A stretch of DNA of 64,000 nt from Cryptomeria japonica. Its lineage: Eukaryota > Streptophyta > Pinopsida > Cupressales > Cupressaceae. The notes below the pieces were generated by a model that saw only the letters and a program-made list of their open reading frames with translations, did no database searches and had not been told where the DNA came from. The position numbers were made by a program, and so were the translations under genes. Where the stretch lies: contig NC_081412.1 in NCBI RefSeq assembly GCF_030272615.1, forward strand, positions 343,599,870 to 343,663,869, in the 5' to 3' direction. Shown here in pieces: positions 36,360 to 46,525 of the stretch. Numbering within the stretch: the first letter of the stretch is position 1; each line of letters begins with the position of its first letter.

Positions 36360-37920
36360 TCCTTTTCTCTCTTTCCCCATTTCACAGAGCATAACGTCTT
36401 AGCAATTTCTCTTAACTAAATCATTGCAGCCATTCGATCAAATGGAACTAGATCGGTCTTTACACTGTCTTAACATCTCTGCCTTTACATTGGGCCCTAC
36501 TTCTTTTTCGCCATTTCGCGGGATTTATCCCCTGAGCACTTTTCTTTCGTGAAGCTACGCCAGGTGTTAGATGAGACTCTAACCGCCTGGCCTTTAACGC
36601 TTACTGGGACCATCAGCTTTTCCACTAACCATGCCTCATCCTGACGGCTAACGGTTTTTCACTATTTTGCATAGCTTAACCCGGTTTCAACTTTGGGCCA
36701 TGAAACAACACGAAGCGTTGGATCAATCCTGAGATGACCATCCTTTAAGTGAGACCTTTATGCTTGCATCGCTTACCCGCTATCCACTGGTTACCAAATA
36801 CCATGTGGCACTTAGCCATTAGCCTTGGAAAACTCTTCGAGTTTAGTTCAGAGTTAGCCACGTGTCGTATTTCCCTTATAACCATCGGTTACACCTTGGC
36901 GGGCCCTCAATCCCTTTTAAACCATGTGTCAATCGACACATCACCATCTAGCATTATGCCGGGAAGAACCTTCCTTTCTCTTTTGCCATTTCATGAAGCA
37001 TATCCCTTGGTTAATTCGCAACCACGAAACAATGCGATCCCTTGGATTAAATCGGAGTTGATCCCCTTTTAACTTCACGCTTTATCTGTTCTTCGAGCCC
37101 CAAAAACCTTTTGCTATTTTGCAGGTTTTAAAGCATGAGATTTTACCTTCGTGAACTCATGCGAACCACTAGATTAAAGCTGACTTGCTTGATGCTTAAC
37201 AACCTACTATGGTTCGGCAGACGTGGGCCCTCTGACTCAGCTCTATCCACTTGGTGTCTAATCATTCCCAAACTGACATGTCAACCTTTTATTCACCGAG
37301 AGAAAACACCGAATTCCACTCCATCCTTGCCACATGGATCTACCAAGTCACTTCACACCCCGCAACATGACACATCCTCTTGGACCCACCTTTTAATCCT
37401 TAGATCCGACTTGCTGACTATTTTGACTTTCTACCATGTGTCCTTATCTGATTTGCCATCTCGACCAACTGGACTGCCTGCTTGGAGTGCCATGTCATTT
37501 CACTATTTCGCGAAGGCTATCTGTCGAGCATCTTTCTCCCACAAAACTACGCTAACCGTTGGATCCTCGGGAACCTACGCATCCATTATGTTTTTATTAA
37601 ACCTATTTTGCCTAAGCTGAAAAATACTTTCACTGCATCGCAGGGCATAACACTCTTCCACCTATTGGCCACGAAACAACACGAACCATCGATCTCTCTT
37701 GAACTTGATCACCTTTTAATCATTTGAAAAGTCTCCGCTGTCGGGTCCCACCAAGCCTTTTCGCCATTTCGCGAAAGGTATTTCACTTGCTAGTTTTGGT
37801 TGCGAATCAACGCCAGCTGTTAGATCTTGAGCGAGATGGAGTCTCGTTAAACCAGACCAAATGCGCACCATTTGAACATGCTTTTTCCTTTCGCTATTTC
37901 GCAAGTCTTAAAGCACTCGC
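36360..37920. repeat. Interspersed dyad repeats in Ty3-B LTR copy A
   Basis: Nine or so degenerate copies of a motif like TTTCGCCATTTCGCGAAAGG, for example at about 36508, 36655, 36985, 37109, 37497, 37757 and 37893. The best copy (37757-37778) can form a TTTCGC/GCGAAA hairpin and contains the palindrome TTTCGCGAAA. About 35-45 bp after several copies stands a second theme, ACGAAACAACGCGA followed by TTGGATC. The region is more GC-rich than its surroundings. ORFs 36749-38029 on the plus strand read through it and have no domain. Confidence 0.7.
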
Positions 37921-38294
37921 AACTTCGCCTGATGAAGTGGCGAAAGCCGTAGATCCATCTGAGAGCTGCATGACACTTACTGGGCCTGACAACATTAGAA
38001 AGAAAAAAGCACAAGGCATAGATTTTTAACAATTATTCAATGACCGGCTAGGCAAATGACGAAGGGGGAACACTCCATGTGACCCCAAGACCCATTAATT
38101 AAGTGGATAAAGTAATGCAAGAATAGAAACCAGAAGGTTTTTTTGATCAAACATTGAGCGATTTTTAAAATTGAAACACTAAACCCTTAAGACCTAACAT
38201 AGACTTGAAGTAGTTAATAGTGTGCTTGACTCAAAATTTCAAAAATTTATCCAATTATGAGAAAAGAAAACCCATTTCTTAAACAGTGATAACA

Positions 38295-38436
38295 GCGGCT
38301 CTGACTGGGGATGGTTGATCGCAAGGTCAACACAAGAAACTCAAACTCTAGAGAAACAGAGCAAAACATAGACCCAAAAAAAACAACAGGAAGCAAACAA
38401 AATATATACAAACAAAGGACCTACTGTGCATGGACT
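38295..38436. other. Ty3-B 3' junction without a clear polypurine tract
   Basis: The 142 bases between integrase stop and the 3' LTR hold no purine run on the minus strand. The plus strand next to the LTR reads GCGGCTCTGACTGGGGATGG, which resembles the primer-site core CTCTGCTGGGGA in the opposite orientation. Confidence 0.6.
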
Positions 38437-39642
38437 TCAAGAGAAATAATGTTTCAGGAATTGTCCATGCATTGGAAATTCTTGTACTTCATCATTCATA
38501 TTTTTCACAAAATAAGAACCGTTTCCATTTAAATCACAGACCACAAAAGGGCCAATCCATAATGATTAAAATTTCTTATGCTTTCCCTTGTCCTGTCCTT
38601 TTGCATTCCACTAAGGAACAATATCATCAATTTGAAACTTCCTTAATGATGTCCTTTTATCAAAAAGGTATTTGGACTGCAATTGGATCTTCTGATTTCT
38701 CTTATGAGCTAAAGTTCTGAGCTCTTCCACCTCCACAATTTGGATCATTCTGTTTTCCATTGGTTTAGATAGCTCCATGTCCTCATCTTGCAAGAATTTA
38801 TAAACTGGAAGAAGGTTATTCACTGGCAATCTGACTTGTGTACCATAAACCAGTTCAAAAGGTGACATTCCAATGGCCTTCTTGACTGTTATTCTATCTG
38901 CCCACAAAGCTAATTTCAATTTTTGATCCCAATATCTCTTGTTTTCTTCCAGGATTTTCTTAATGATATTCAAAAGGCTTTTAATGCTGGATTCTGCTTG
39001 CCCATTCCCCTAAGGGTGATAGGGTGAAGAGTAAGACATGATTATTGCATTACTGGTATAAAATCCAACAAACTCTTCTGGCCTAAAACTCATGGAATTA
39101 TCCATTACTAATTTTGCAGGTATTCCAATTCTAGTTATAACATTATCCATTAGAAAATCAATGACAACCTTACTTGTAGCTCTTCTTGTGGGAATAGCTT
39201 CAATCCATTTAGGAAAATAATCAGTGGCTACTATGATCCATCTATGACCTCTTCCTGATCTCTCAACAATATCTCCAATAAAATCAATGCCCCACTGGAC
39301 AAAAGGGGCTTCCACTGTGACTGGATTTAGGGGTAAAGCTCCTTCATACTTCAACTTGGATGAAATTTTTTGACATGGGTCACATTTCTAGACATGTGCA
39401 TGAGCATCTTTGAATAAGGTAGGCCAATAATATCCAGCCCGGATTATCTTACCAGCAGTTGTCTTAGCAGAGTAATGGCCCCCACATACTCCATCATGCA
39501 TATCAGTCAATACCCTTTTAGCCTGGAATTCATCCAAACACATTAGCAATTCTCCATCTCTTTTTCTCCAAAATAGATCACCTTGAATGAGAACATATTT
39601 TTGTGACTTGAGTTTTAGAGTTCTTCTTTGATTATGTGTCAT
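38437..39642 (-). pseudogene. Ty3-B integrase
   Basis: The H2C2 zinc region reads HDGVCGGHYSAKT, then GYYWPTLFKDAHAHV, a stop (TAG), and KCDPCQK. The core (39354-39010) has VQWGIDFIGDI and LVMDNSMSF for the two Asp, and GQAESSIK for Glu, just after a stop. The C-terminal part (38973-38611) has FELVYGTQVRLPVN and ends GQFLKHYFS before TGA at 38437-38439. Three stops break it. Confidence 0.9.
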
Positions 39643-39672
39643 TCCTTCTGAGAATGCAGCATCTCTTAAAAA

Positions 39673-41913
39673 TCAGACTATCTCTGAATACCAAGGTTGC
39701 CTTTCAATACTAGTGACTGAAGTACTTTTGACTTCAACACTATGTATCTCGACTTTCAGAAGATTAGATTCAGTCATGAGCTTAGCCAGACCTAAGCCTC
39801 TCACCAATTTGGTGATCTTTATTTCCAAGTCAAATTCTTGGATTCTATTAATCCATCTGCATCTTTTTCCTATAACATCAGACTGGGACAGAATATCCTT
39901 AACTGCAGCATGTGGGACATAAGCAATGATTTTTGCATTCACCAGGTATGACCTAAAGGCCTTAACAACTTTAACTAAAGCATAATCTTGTTTCTCCATG
40001 GTTTCATATTTCAATTCTGCTACTTGAAAAGACTTGCTATAGAAAGCTATGGGATGTTCATATCCCTCGTTATCCTTTTGTAACAACACTGCAGCTACTA
40101 TATGATATGAAGCAAAAGAGAACAGAGAGAAGGGCTTACTGTAATCAGGAGACTTCAGCATTGGTGCTTCCTGAATGGCCTTTTTAATTTCAGCGAAAGC
40201 CTTTGAGGCTTCTTGATCCCAACAAAATTTGGTATCCTTCTTGAGCAACTTGACAATGGGCTTCACTATCTCTGTAAAGTTTGCAATGAATCTCCTAACA
40301 AAATTTATTTTGCCTAGAAAGGATTGAATACCTTTAACATTCTTTGGTTCAAACACTTTGTTTATTGCTTCATTTCTTTCAGGGTCTATCCTTACCCCTT
40401 CCTTGGAAACAATGTGCCCCAATAATTTTCCTTCAGTGACCCCAAAATGACATTTCTTGGGATTTAATGACACACCAAATTCCAAAGCTTTATTGAACAC
40501 CTTTTCCAAATGTCCACAATGATCATTAGCCCTTTTGGAGAAGAAAGTTAAATCATCTTGATAAACCACCATGATGATATTAATGAATTCTTTGAAGGCC
40601 ACATCCATGGCTCTCTGGAATGTAGCTCCAGCATTTTTCAATCCAAATGGCATTCTTACATAGACATATGTTCCACATGGAGTAGTGAAAGCAGTTTTAA
40701 ACTGTTCAGATTCTCTCACTAACACTTGATTGTATCTTGAAAAACCATCCATCATGGACAAGAGATCACAACCTGTTACTCTCTGCAGCATGGCTTCCAT
40801 ATTTGGAGAAGAGTAATTATCTTTCAAAGAAGCAACATTCAAATTTCTAAAATCTACACACAATCTAATGTCCCCATTTTTCTTTCTTACTGGGACCAGA
40901 TTGGAGACCCATGAAGAATGCCTTATAGGTTTGATAATCCCCCCTTCTCTTAACTTAGTCAACTCTTGCTGCATCTTGGTTTCTAACAGGGGATTAATAG
41001 GTCTCTGCTTTTGTCTGAAAGGCTTAGCATCTAGAAGTAAAGGAACTTCATGCTGAAAAAGGTCTTGTCTATATGCCTTTAGGTCTTCATAAGACCAAGC
41101 AAAAACATGTTTATATCTCTTCAATAAAAATATAAGATTAGTCCTGACATGAAGGGGTAATTTCTTTCCAATGTATACTAACTTAGGGGATGATTCAGTC
41201 CCCAGCTTTACCTCCTCCAATTCTTCCAACTTGGTGGTAGACTGCTGATGTAAGTGACTGCCATTGTAATTGAACATGCTCTCTAACTCCACAAGCCCTT
41301 TAGGTATCTCATTTGTTTCCAACTGGACCAAGTCATTTCCAAACACTGTTTCCTTGTTGTCAACCACCTCCACCAGTGCATTGCAATCAATCTTCTGTCC
41401 ATCATAATCATCAACACATTGGATGAACCTAAGAATATCTTCATCACTAGCAAAAACTTGCCAATTATATACATTATCAGGGATGGCAGACCTAGATTTT
41501 ATTTCCACAGTGGAAATGTCAGTTAGTGTTGCATAAACATTTTTTAAGGCAACATTAGCTAGAAAATCTGCCATAATATTCTTTGATCGCTCTATCCAAT
41601 TAATAGAAAATGCACTAAAATTCTCAATGACATCCCAAACTGCATGTTTATATCTCTTTAATCTATCATTTTTGGATGCATATTTGGATCTTACCTGAGA
41701 GACAACCAATTCTAAATCCCCCAACACTATCAATAGCTGGATTCCATTTCTTTTTGCAACTTCTAGCCCCAATAATAGGGCTTCATACTCTGCAGTATTA
41801 TTTGTGCACTGGAAAGCCAATAAGAAAGAATACTTAAAAGTTATACCTGATGGGGATACAAAAAGAACCCCTGCTCCAAATCCTTCTTTGGAGCAAGCTC
41901 CATCGAAATACAT
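39673..41913 (-). CDS. Ty3-B pol ORF: RNase H-like, RT, RNase H
   Basis: A 746-codon open frame, the longest in the window. Residues about 1-135 form a complete RNase H-like domain with MYFDGACSKEG, NTAEYEALLLGLE, VLGDLELVVSQV and NIMADFLANVAL, carrying all four acidic residues. A spacer leads to RT: FAWSYEDLKAY, VPVRKKNGDIRLCVDFRNLN, MDGFSRYNQVLV, MPFGLKNAGATFQ, and the active site VYQDDLTFF at about 40552-40563, where Met of YMDD is Gln. The canonical RNase H follows (FSLFSFASYHIVAAVLL, HPIAFYSKSF, KCRWINRIQEFDL). It is one exon of a larger polyprotein; gag, PR and INT on either side are broken, so although open it is part of a dead element. Confidence 0.9.
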   Translation of the reverse strand: MYFDGACSKEGFGAGVLFVSPSGITFKYSFLLAFQCTNNTAEYEALLLGLEVAKRNGIQLLIVLGDLELVVSQVRSKYASKNDRLKRYKHAVWDVIENFSAFSINWIERSKNIMADFLANVALKNVYATLTDISTVEIKSRSAIPDNVYNWQVFASDEDILRFIQCVDDYDGQKIDCNALVEVVDNKETVFGNDLVQLETNEIPKGLVELESMFNYNGSHLHQQSTTKLEELEEVKLGTESSPKLVYIGKKLPLHVRTNLIFLLKRYKHVFAWSYEDLKAYRQDLFQHEVPLLLDAKPFRQKQRPINPLLETKMQQELTKLREGGIIKPIRHSSWVSNLVPVRKKNGDIRLCVDFRNLNVASLKDNYSSPNMEAMLQRVTGCDLLSMMDGFSRYNQVLVRESEQFKTAFTTPCGTYVYVRMPFGLKNAGATFQRAMDVAFKEFINIIMVVYQDDLTFFSKRANDHCGHLEKVFNKALEFGVSLNPKKCHFGVTEGKLLGHIVSKEGVRIDPERNEAINKVFEPKNVKGIQSFLGKINFVRRFIANFTEIVKPIVKLLKKDTKFCWDQEASKAFAEIKKAIQEAPMLKSPDYSKPFSLFSFASYHIVAAVLLQKDNEGYEHPIAFYSKSFQVAELKYETMEKQDYALVKVVKAFRSYLVNAKIIAYVPHAAVKDILSQSDVIGKRCRWINRIQEFDLEIKITKLVRGLGLAKLMTESNLLKVEIHSVEVKSTSVTSIERQPWYSEIV

Positions 41914-41928
41914 CTACCATATACCATA

Positions 41929-42460
41929 CTATTGTACTTCCAATTCGACCACAATGGGGTCAGTATTCTTCATTTGAGGCAAGATTGGTTGAAGTCTGAA
42001 ATTATCAAGATCTATATCAATCATACAATTGAGCATACTAGGATCTACATTTTCAATTACCCTAGGAGCACGTGGTTCTTTGTACAACTTAACTTGATTC
42101 CTATTTATTGGAATAGTGGCATAAGAGAGATCCAGTTGGACATTTCCTCCTACCGTTGTTGCCCATTGCCTAGACAATAACATACCATAATGGGGCTTGG
42201 TGTCAGTAACAATAACATCCATTTTATAAGTTGCCTTAGGGAATGCTGCTATTTTTACCTCAACATCTCTCATTGTACCTATCACAGGTACTTCCTTGTT
42301 ATCCATAGAATAGCATTTTCCATATATGGTGGTTACTGATGGTCCTAATTCTTTCATAACACCCTAGGGCATAACATTAGTAGCAGCTCCTAAATCTATC
42401 ATGTAGTTTTTTATCAACCGGTTGTTTACTAACAAAGTAACATAGAAAGGATCTACCTGT
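41929..42460 (-). pseudogene. Ty3-B aspartic protease
   Basis: The catalytic loop reads MIDLGAATNVMP: Asp is at 42394-42396 and Ser of DSG is Leu (TTA), a one-base C to T change. A stop follows. Downstream the frame 42357-41929 has YGKCYSMDNKEVPVIG, HYGMLLSRQWATTVGG and YATIPINRNQVKLY, matching Ty3-C (GRCFSMDGKQVPLIG). A frameshift near 42470 joins it to the end of gag. Confidence 0.85.
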
Positions 42461-45281
42461 GAAGGCTCTTAAGTGATAGTGGTTCCAACATAAACCTTTG
42501 GGGTTTGGAGTTCCTGATCTTTTTCCAATTTTAGCTGAACCAGTGGGTAGGACTGTGTCACTATCAGATATATTAGAAAACAAAGACAAAATTGCATCCC
42601 TATGTTCTTTTATTTTCAGCAATTCTACTAATGGGATAGTAACCTTCATTTGAGTAAGAGATTGAGCCATGACAAATATAGAACTATTACTTAATTCAGT
42701 ATTAGCTCTAACTCTTTCTGCCTTAAACTGACTTGCTCTTTTTGTTGTGGCAGCTCCTTGTATATCATTGGTATTTTTATCATCTGTACTCTTGGGTACA
42801 TCTTTAACCTGTTCCTTCTTTTCTTGACCAATTTTAGGGAAAGTAGTAGCATTACTTGTTGCCCCCTTATTAATAACCTCTTTTATAAACATGGAACCAG
42901 GTTCACCCTGATCGGTGCCCTTCTTGGTGCTTCTTAAGTTATAATTGTGCTTTGCTTTAGCAATAGCAGCTTTGGTGAGATTTTTAACTTCTTCCTCACT
43001 AGGCCTTCTAAGATGAACTTCCTCATCTTCAATTGTTACCACATTCAAGGTAGGATACCAATCCAATGTTAGTTGTCTTTGAACAAACCTTTCATTATCC
43101 AACACATCACTATATTCACTTTGTATAGATTCCTCATAACTTTCTATAATAGTCTCAAACATTTTAATGTCAGGTTCAGCTTCTTGTCTCATGGATTCTT
43201 CAAGGGCTTGAGCTACTACACACTGATGAGGAGAATGTGGCCCATCACAGGCAATGCACTAAGGAGTATTTTCTATATTATGGACATTTTTCCCTTTCAA
43301 GGGATCTGGAGTATCCTGATTCTGAGCAATTTTAGGCTTCTCGCCTTGGGGTTTACCATCTTTCCAGTTGGTATTATAAGGCATATCATGCAGTCTATGG
43401 GGTCTATCTTGCCAGTTATAATGATGCTTGTCATTTTTGTTTACCTTGGCATTTAGATCCTTCATTGCAATAACCAACTTTTCTATCTTGTCTTCCCCCT
43501 TAGCAACTTTGTTAGGTTGTTGTTTTGTTTCTTGCCATAATCTACCATCTGTTCTTCTTCCTAACTTCTCGGATGCCTTTCTATTGCTTTCTACATTAAT
43601 GGCAATCCTAAATGCATCCCTCAAGTTATGTGGATTCTTATCCCTCAAGATATAGGCCATCTTAGAATCAAATGCATTGTAATAGGTATTCAGACACATA
43701 TTATCATCTAATCTCATCACTTGATACAATCTATGGATGGCTTTTTGGAATCTAGCATTAAAATCAGTGACCATTTCATTGTCAAACTTTCTGATGTTAT
43801 TAAATTCATTAAGCATGAAGCTCACATTTGTTTTGTCACCATATTGTTCTTGAAAATAATTTTTAAAATCTTCCCATGACCCAATGCTATTAACTGGAAG
43901 ACCTCTGTACCAATCTCTTGCATCATCAACCAGACACTGAACAAACAATATTATGATGACATCTTCATCCACTATCTCATAATCATTTATTAGGTCCCCA
44001 AAAGATTTAATGTTCCTTAGCACTAATTGCATTATTTCCAACAAACTTATGGAGTTTGTCCCTTAACTCAGTAGGAACATGGTTGGGATATCCTGGGATC
44101 TCGTCAAAGAACAATTGCCTCTACTGTTCTAAATTGATAGGTCTCCTTTGAAAAGGGGAAGCAACATTATTATTTCCCATGTTCATTCTGACTTTTGGAA
44201 TTAGGGACTGAGATACTTGACCGTGCTGATTGTTCACAGGGGTTTGACTCACTGATGCTGTATTAGCAAGCATAGTAGGCTGAATCTTAACTGGGGGAAG
44301 GGAAATTTGTTGAGGATCAGGCTTACTAAGATCTTCTGATGGAAAAATGATAGGGGGAGCTTTTAAGTAACTAATTTTTCTTTTCACTTCTTGATTAGTT
44401 GCTTCCAATTCAGCTTTCTCTAGTTCCATTTGGAGATCCTCTTTTTCCTTCCTCATTCTTTCCATCTCTCTCTCATGTGCTGATAGCCTATGAGAAATCT
44501 CTTCAGTGTTTTTAGATCCAGTTCCATCATCCACCCATTTCTGCTTTCCTTTATCAACATTATTCCTAGGAGGCTGTGAATCACTGAGCATCTCCTTGTT
44601 TGGTTGGACTACTGACCTATATGCTGGCTTAGCCTTGGGGATCAGAATTTCTCTGATCATAGGGCCTTCTTCATCACTCTTTTCCTTTTCTTTGGCCAAC
44701 ACTTCAAGATCAGCTATCTATCTAAGAAGCCTATCTCTCTCCATTAGTTTTGCTTTAACCTCCTTCTCCTTATTTGCTTCCTTTTGGGCTCTTAGGGAGA
44801 TTAAGTGATGAACTCTCCTATTTAAATTTTCTATTTCTTGTGACACTTCATCTTCATCAAGGAAATTCTCCTCAGAGTCAGATAAATTGATTTGATCTAT
44901 ATCAATCAAGCTGATGTTTCCATCAATTGTCCTAGGAACAAAATGTCTAATTGCATTTGAACTAGTCCTATCTCTCGCAAACACACTAACATGAGATATA
45001 TCTTGATTTACAGCATGAGCATTATCTATATTTCCAAACAATCCAGAATGGAAACCTAATATATCATGTTCAGATTCTCTGGAAGAAGAATTAGAATTTC
45101 CATAAATAGATCGATCAGGTATCTTACCGGTATTGTTATTCTTTTGCACCCAAGCAACATTTGATGGTTCGTGAAGCACTGATCTCTTCTGCCATCTTCG
45201 TGACTGTTCTAGCAGACCTTCTTGCAAAGTTTCACGAGGGTGATTCTTCATGAATGATCTGGTGTTTTTTCCTCCTTGCAT
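42461..45281 (-). pseudogene. Ty3-B gag
   Basis: The first ATG after the primer site is at 45281 (MQGGKNTRSFMKNHPRE); the frame is open further upstream without ATG. There is a charged coiled-coil stretch (about 44850-44420, ERMRKEKEDLQMELEKAELE) and a Pro-rich linker. The capsid-like domain (44044-43500) has DDARDWYRGLPVNSIGSWED and FNARFQKAIHRLY. A zinc-knuckle-like CIACDGPHSPHQC lies near 43263-43225, spaced CX2CX3HX4C. The C-terminal acidic/basic tail (43192-42460) follows. Stops near 44703, 44118 and 43258 and a frameshift near 44040 break it. Confidence 0.85.
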
Positions 45282-45321
45282 TGTGCTTGTCTTCCTTTCT
45301 TTTTTGTACTTCACAAGGACT

Positions 45322-45345
45322 GGTTCCAAGATAACAGAGTCGCCA
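45322..45345 (-). promoter_or_regulatory. Second TGGCGACTCTG motif in Ty3-B leader
   Basis: Minus-strand TGGCGACTCTGTTATCTTGG starts 236 bases downstream of the true LTR-adjacent primer site and shares its first ten bases. It may be a relic of a leader duplication or a decoy. Confidence 0.5.
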
Positions 45346-45563
45346 CCCACAAGAATATGGGAATTATGAAAACAAGCTTTGAAAAAATGTCGGAAATCTT
45401 TAGAACAAAATCATATATCAAAGTAAAATAGAAGGAACTTCTAGATAGGGACCTCCAAGTACCACTGCTATATTCACATATGCACCTATCTAATCCACAA
45501 ACACACAATGATTTTCTTTATAAATTTAAACACAAAACTGCGTTTGGATCTGTATTATGACTC

Positions 45564-45581
45564 TCCCTAGTAGAGTCGCCA
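45564..45581 (-). promoter_or_regulatory. Ty3-B primer-binding site (Ogre-type)
   Basis: The minus strand reads TGGCGACTCTACTAGGGA, four bases after the LTR end ACAACA. It resembles the TGGCGACTCTGCTGGGGA site I recall for Ogre elements (tRNA-Arg), and the site of Ty3-C. Confidence 0.85.
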
Positions 45582-46525
45582 CTTTTGTTGTCTTCAAAAT
45601 CTTATTCACTTTAACATCCTTATAGTGACATCATAACTCTGTATGCAGAAGTGATATTAAAGAGAAGGAAACTTCCAGGACAACATATGAAAAGTTTTAT
45701 TTAACCTTCTACACTTTGGACTTATTCAAAGTCCAGGCAGGTATACCTTTGTGAACTAAATTCACACTTTTAAAAGATAAATCCATAGCAAACCAGTCCA
45801 AAAACTAGTGGATCTAATCACCTTAAAACTAAATGAAACAAAGGAATGAAAATTGTACTCATGTTTAGTATTGACCTACAAAATATGTAATAGACAACCT
45901 CATTCTATACCAGTGCCTTATCCAAGGTCACAGAGTCATCTAAGTTCAAACAATACTCCCACATTCAAATATCTCTACATATCCCATTAGTTTGGCTTCT
46001 GTATATCCCTATATATGCTTGACACACATAAGAATTTATTCATACCAAATTAAACTATGCTCATCAAGATTCAAAATATCTCACAAGGAATTTACTGGTA
46101 GAAGTGATTCCTGCATATTTAATTCCCCTCCTACAGAGAAAAGCTAAGAAACATATCTATTGAAAGTTGCCTTACAACCCCTATTCAAATGAAATAACCC
46201 TGGATTATTTAGAATGAAACAGTAAACACTTGCAAACACATTTGAAGACAACACAAAGTTTTAACTCAAAACCAATGGACTGTATATTGATATTTTCTTC
46301 AAAAAAGTATTACAAGAAACCTTCGAATATTCTCCATAAAAACTTGGAAAAGCTCAGATAAATTTCTGCAGCGTTTTCTTACAATTCATTTGTGATCCTT
46401 TCTTACTAGTCTTGGTATGCATTTATAACAACATGGATGCACATAGCTTCGGACTTTCCTAGGAGAGTTTGTTACAATGATTTCTTCTCTAAAATAATTA
46501 GTTACAGAACCTTTTACAAAAGCGG

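Larger units (their letters stand above)
31440..38294 (-). repeat. Ty3-B 3' LTR (copy A), 6,855 bp
   Basis: Reading down it has a motif-rich region (38294-36000), a long ORF (35994-32380) and a 940-bp non-coding tail (32379-31440). It is highly similar to copy B along its whole length. The tail has no ORF longer than chance. Confidence 0.95.

Noticed and set aside
36749-38029. Plus-strand ORFs of 81-161 codons in the Ty3-B LTR
   Set aside because: They overlap the GC-richer motif region, are antisense to the element, show no domain and are not preserved as long ORFs in the other LTR copy.
39673-41913. The 746-codon ORF as a domesticated host gene
   Set aside because: It lies between paired LTRs with a target duplication and in frame order with broken gag, protease and integrase, so it is a surviving pol piece.
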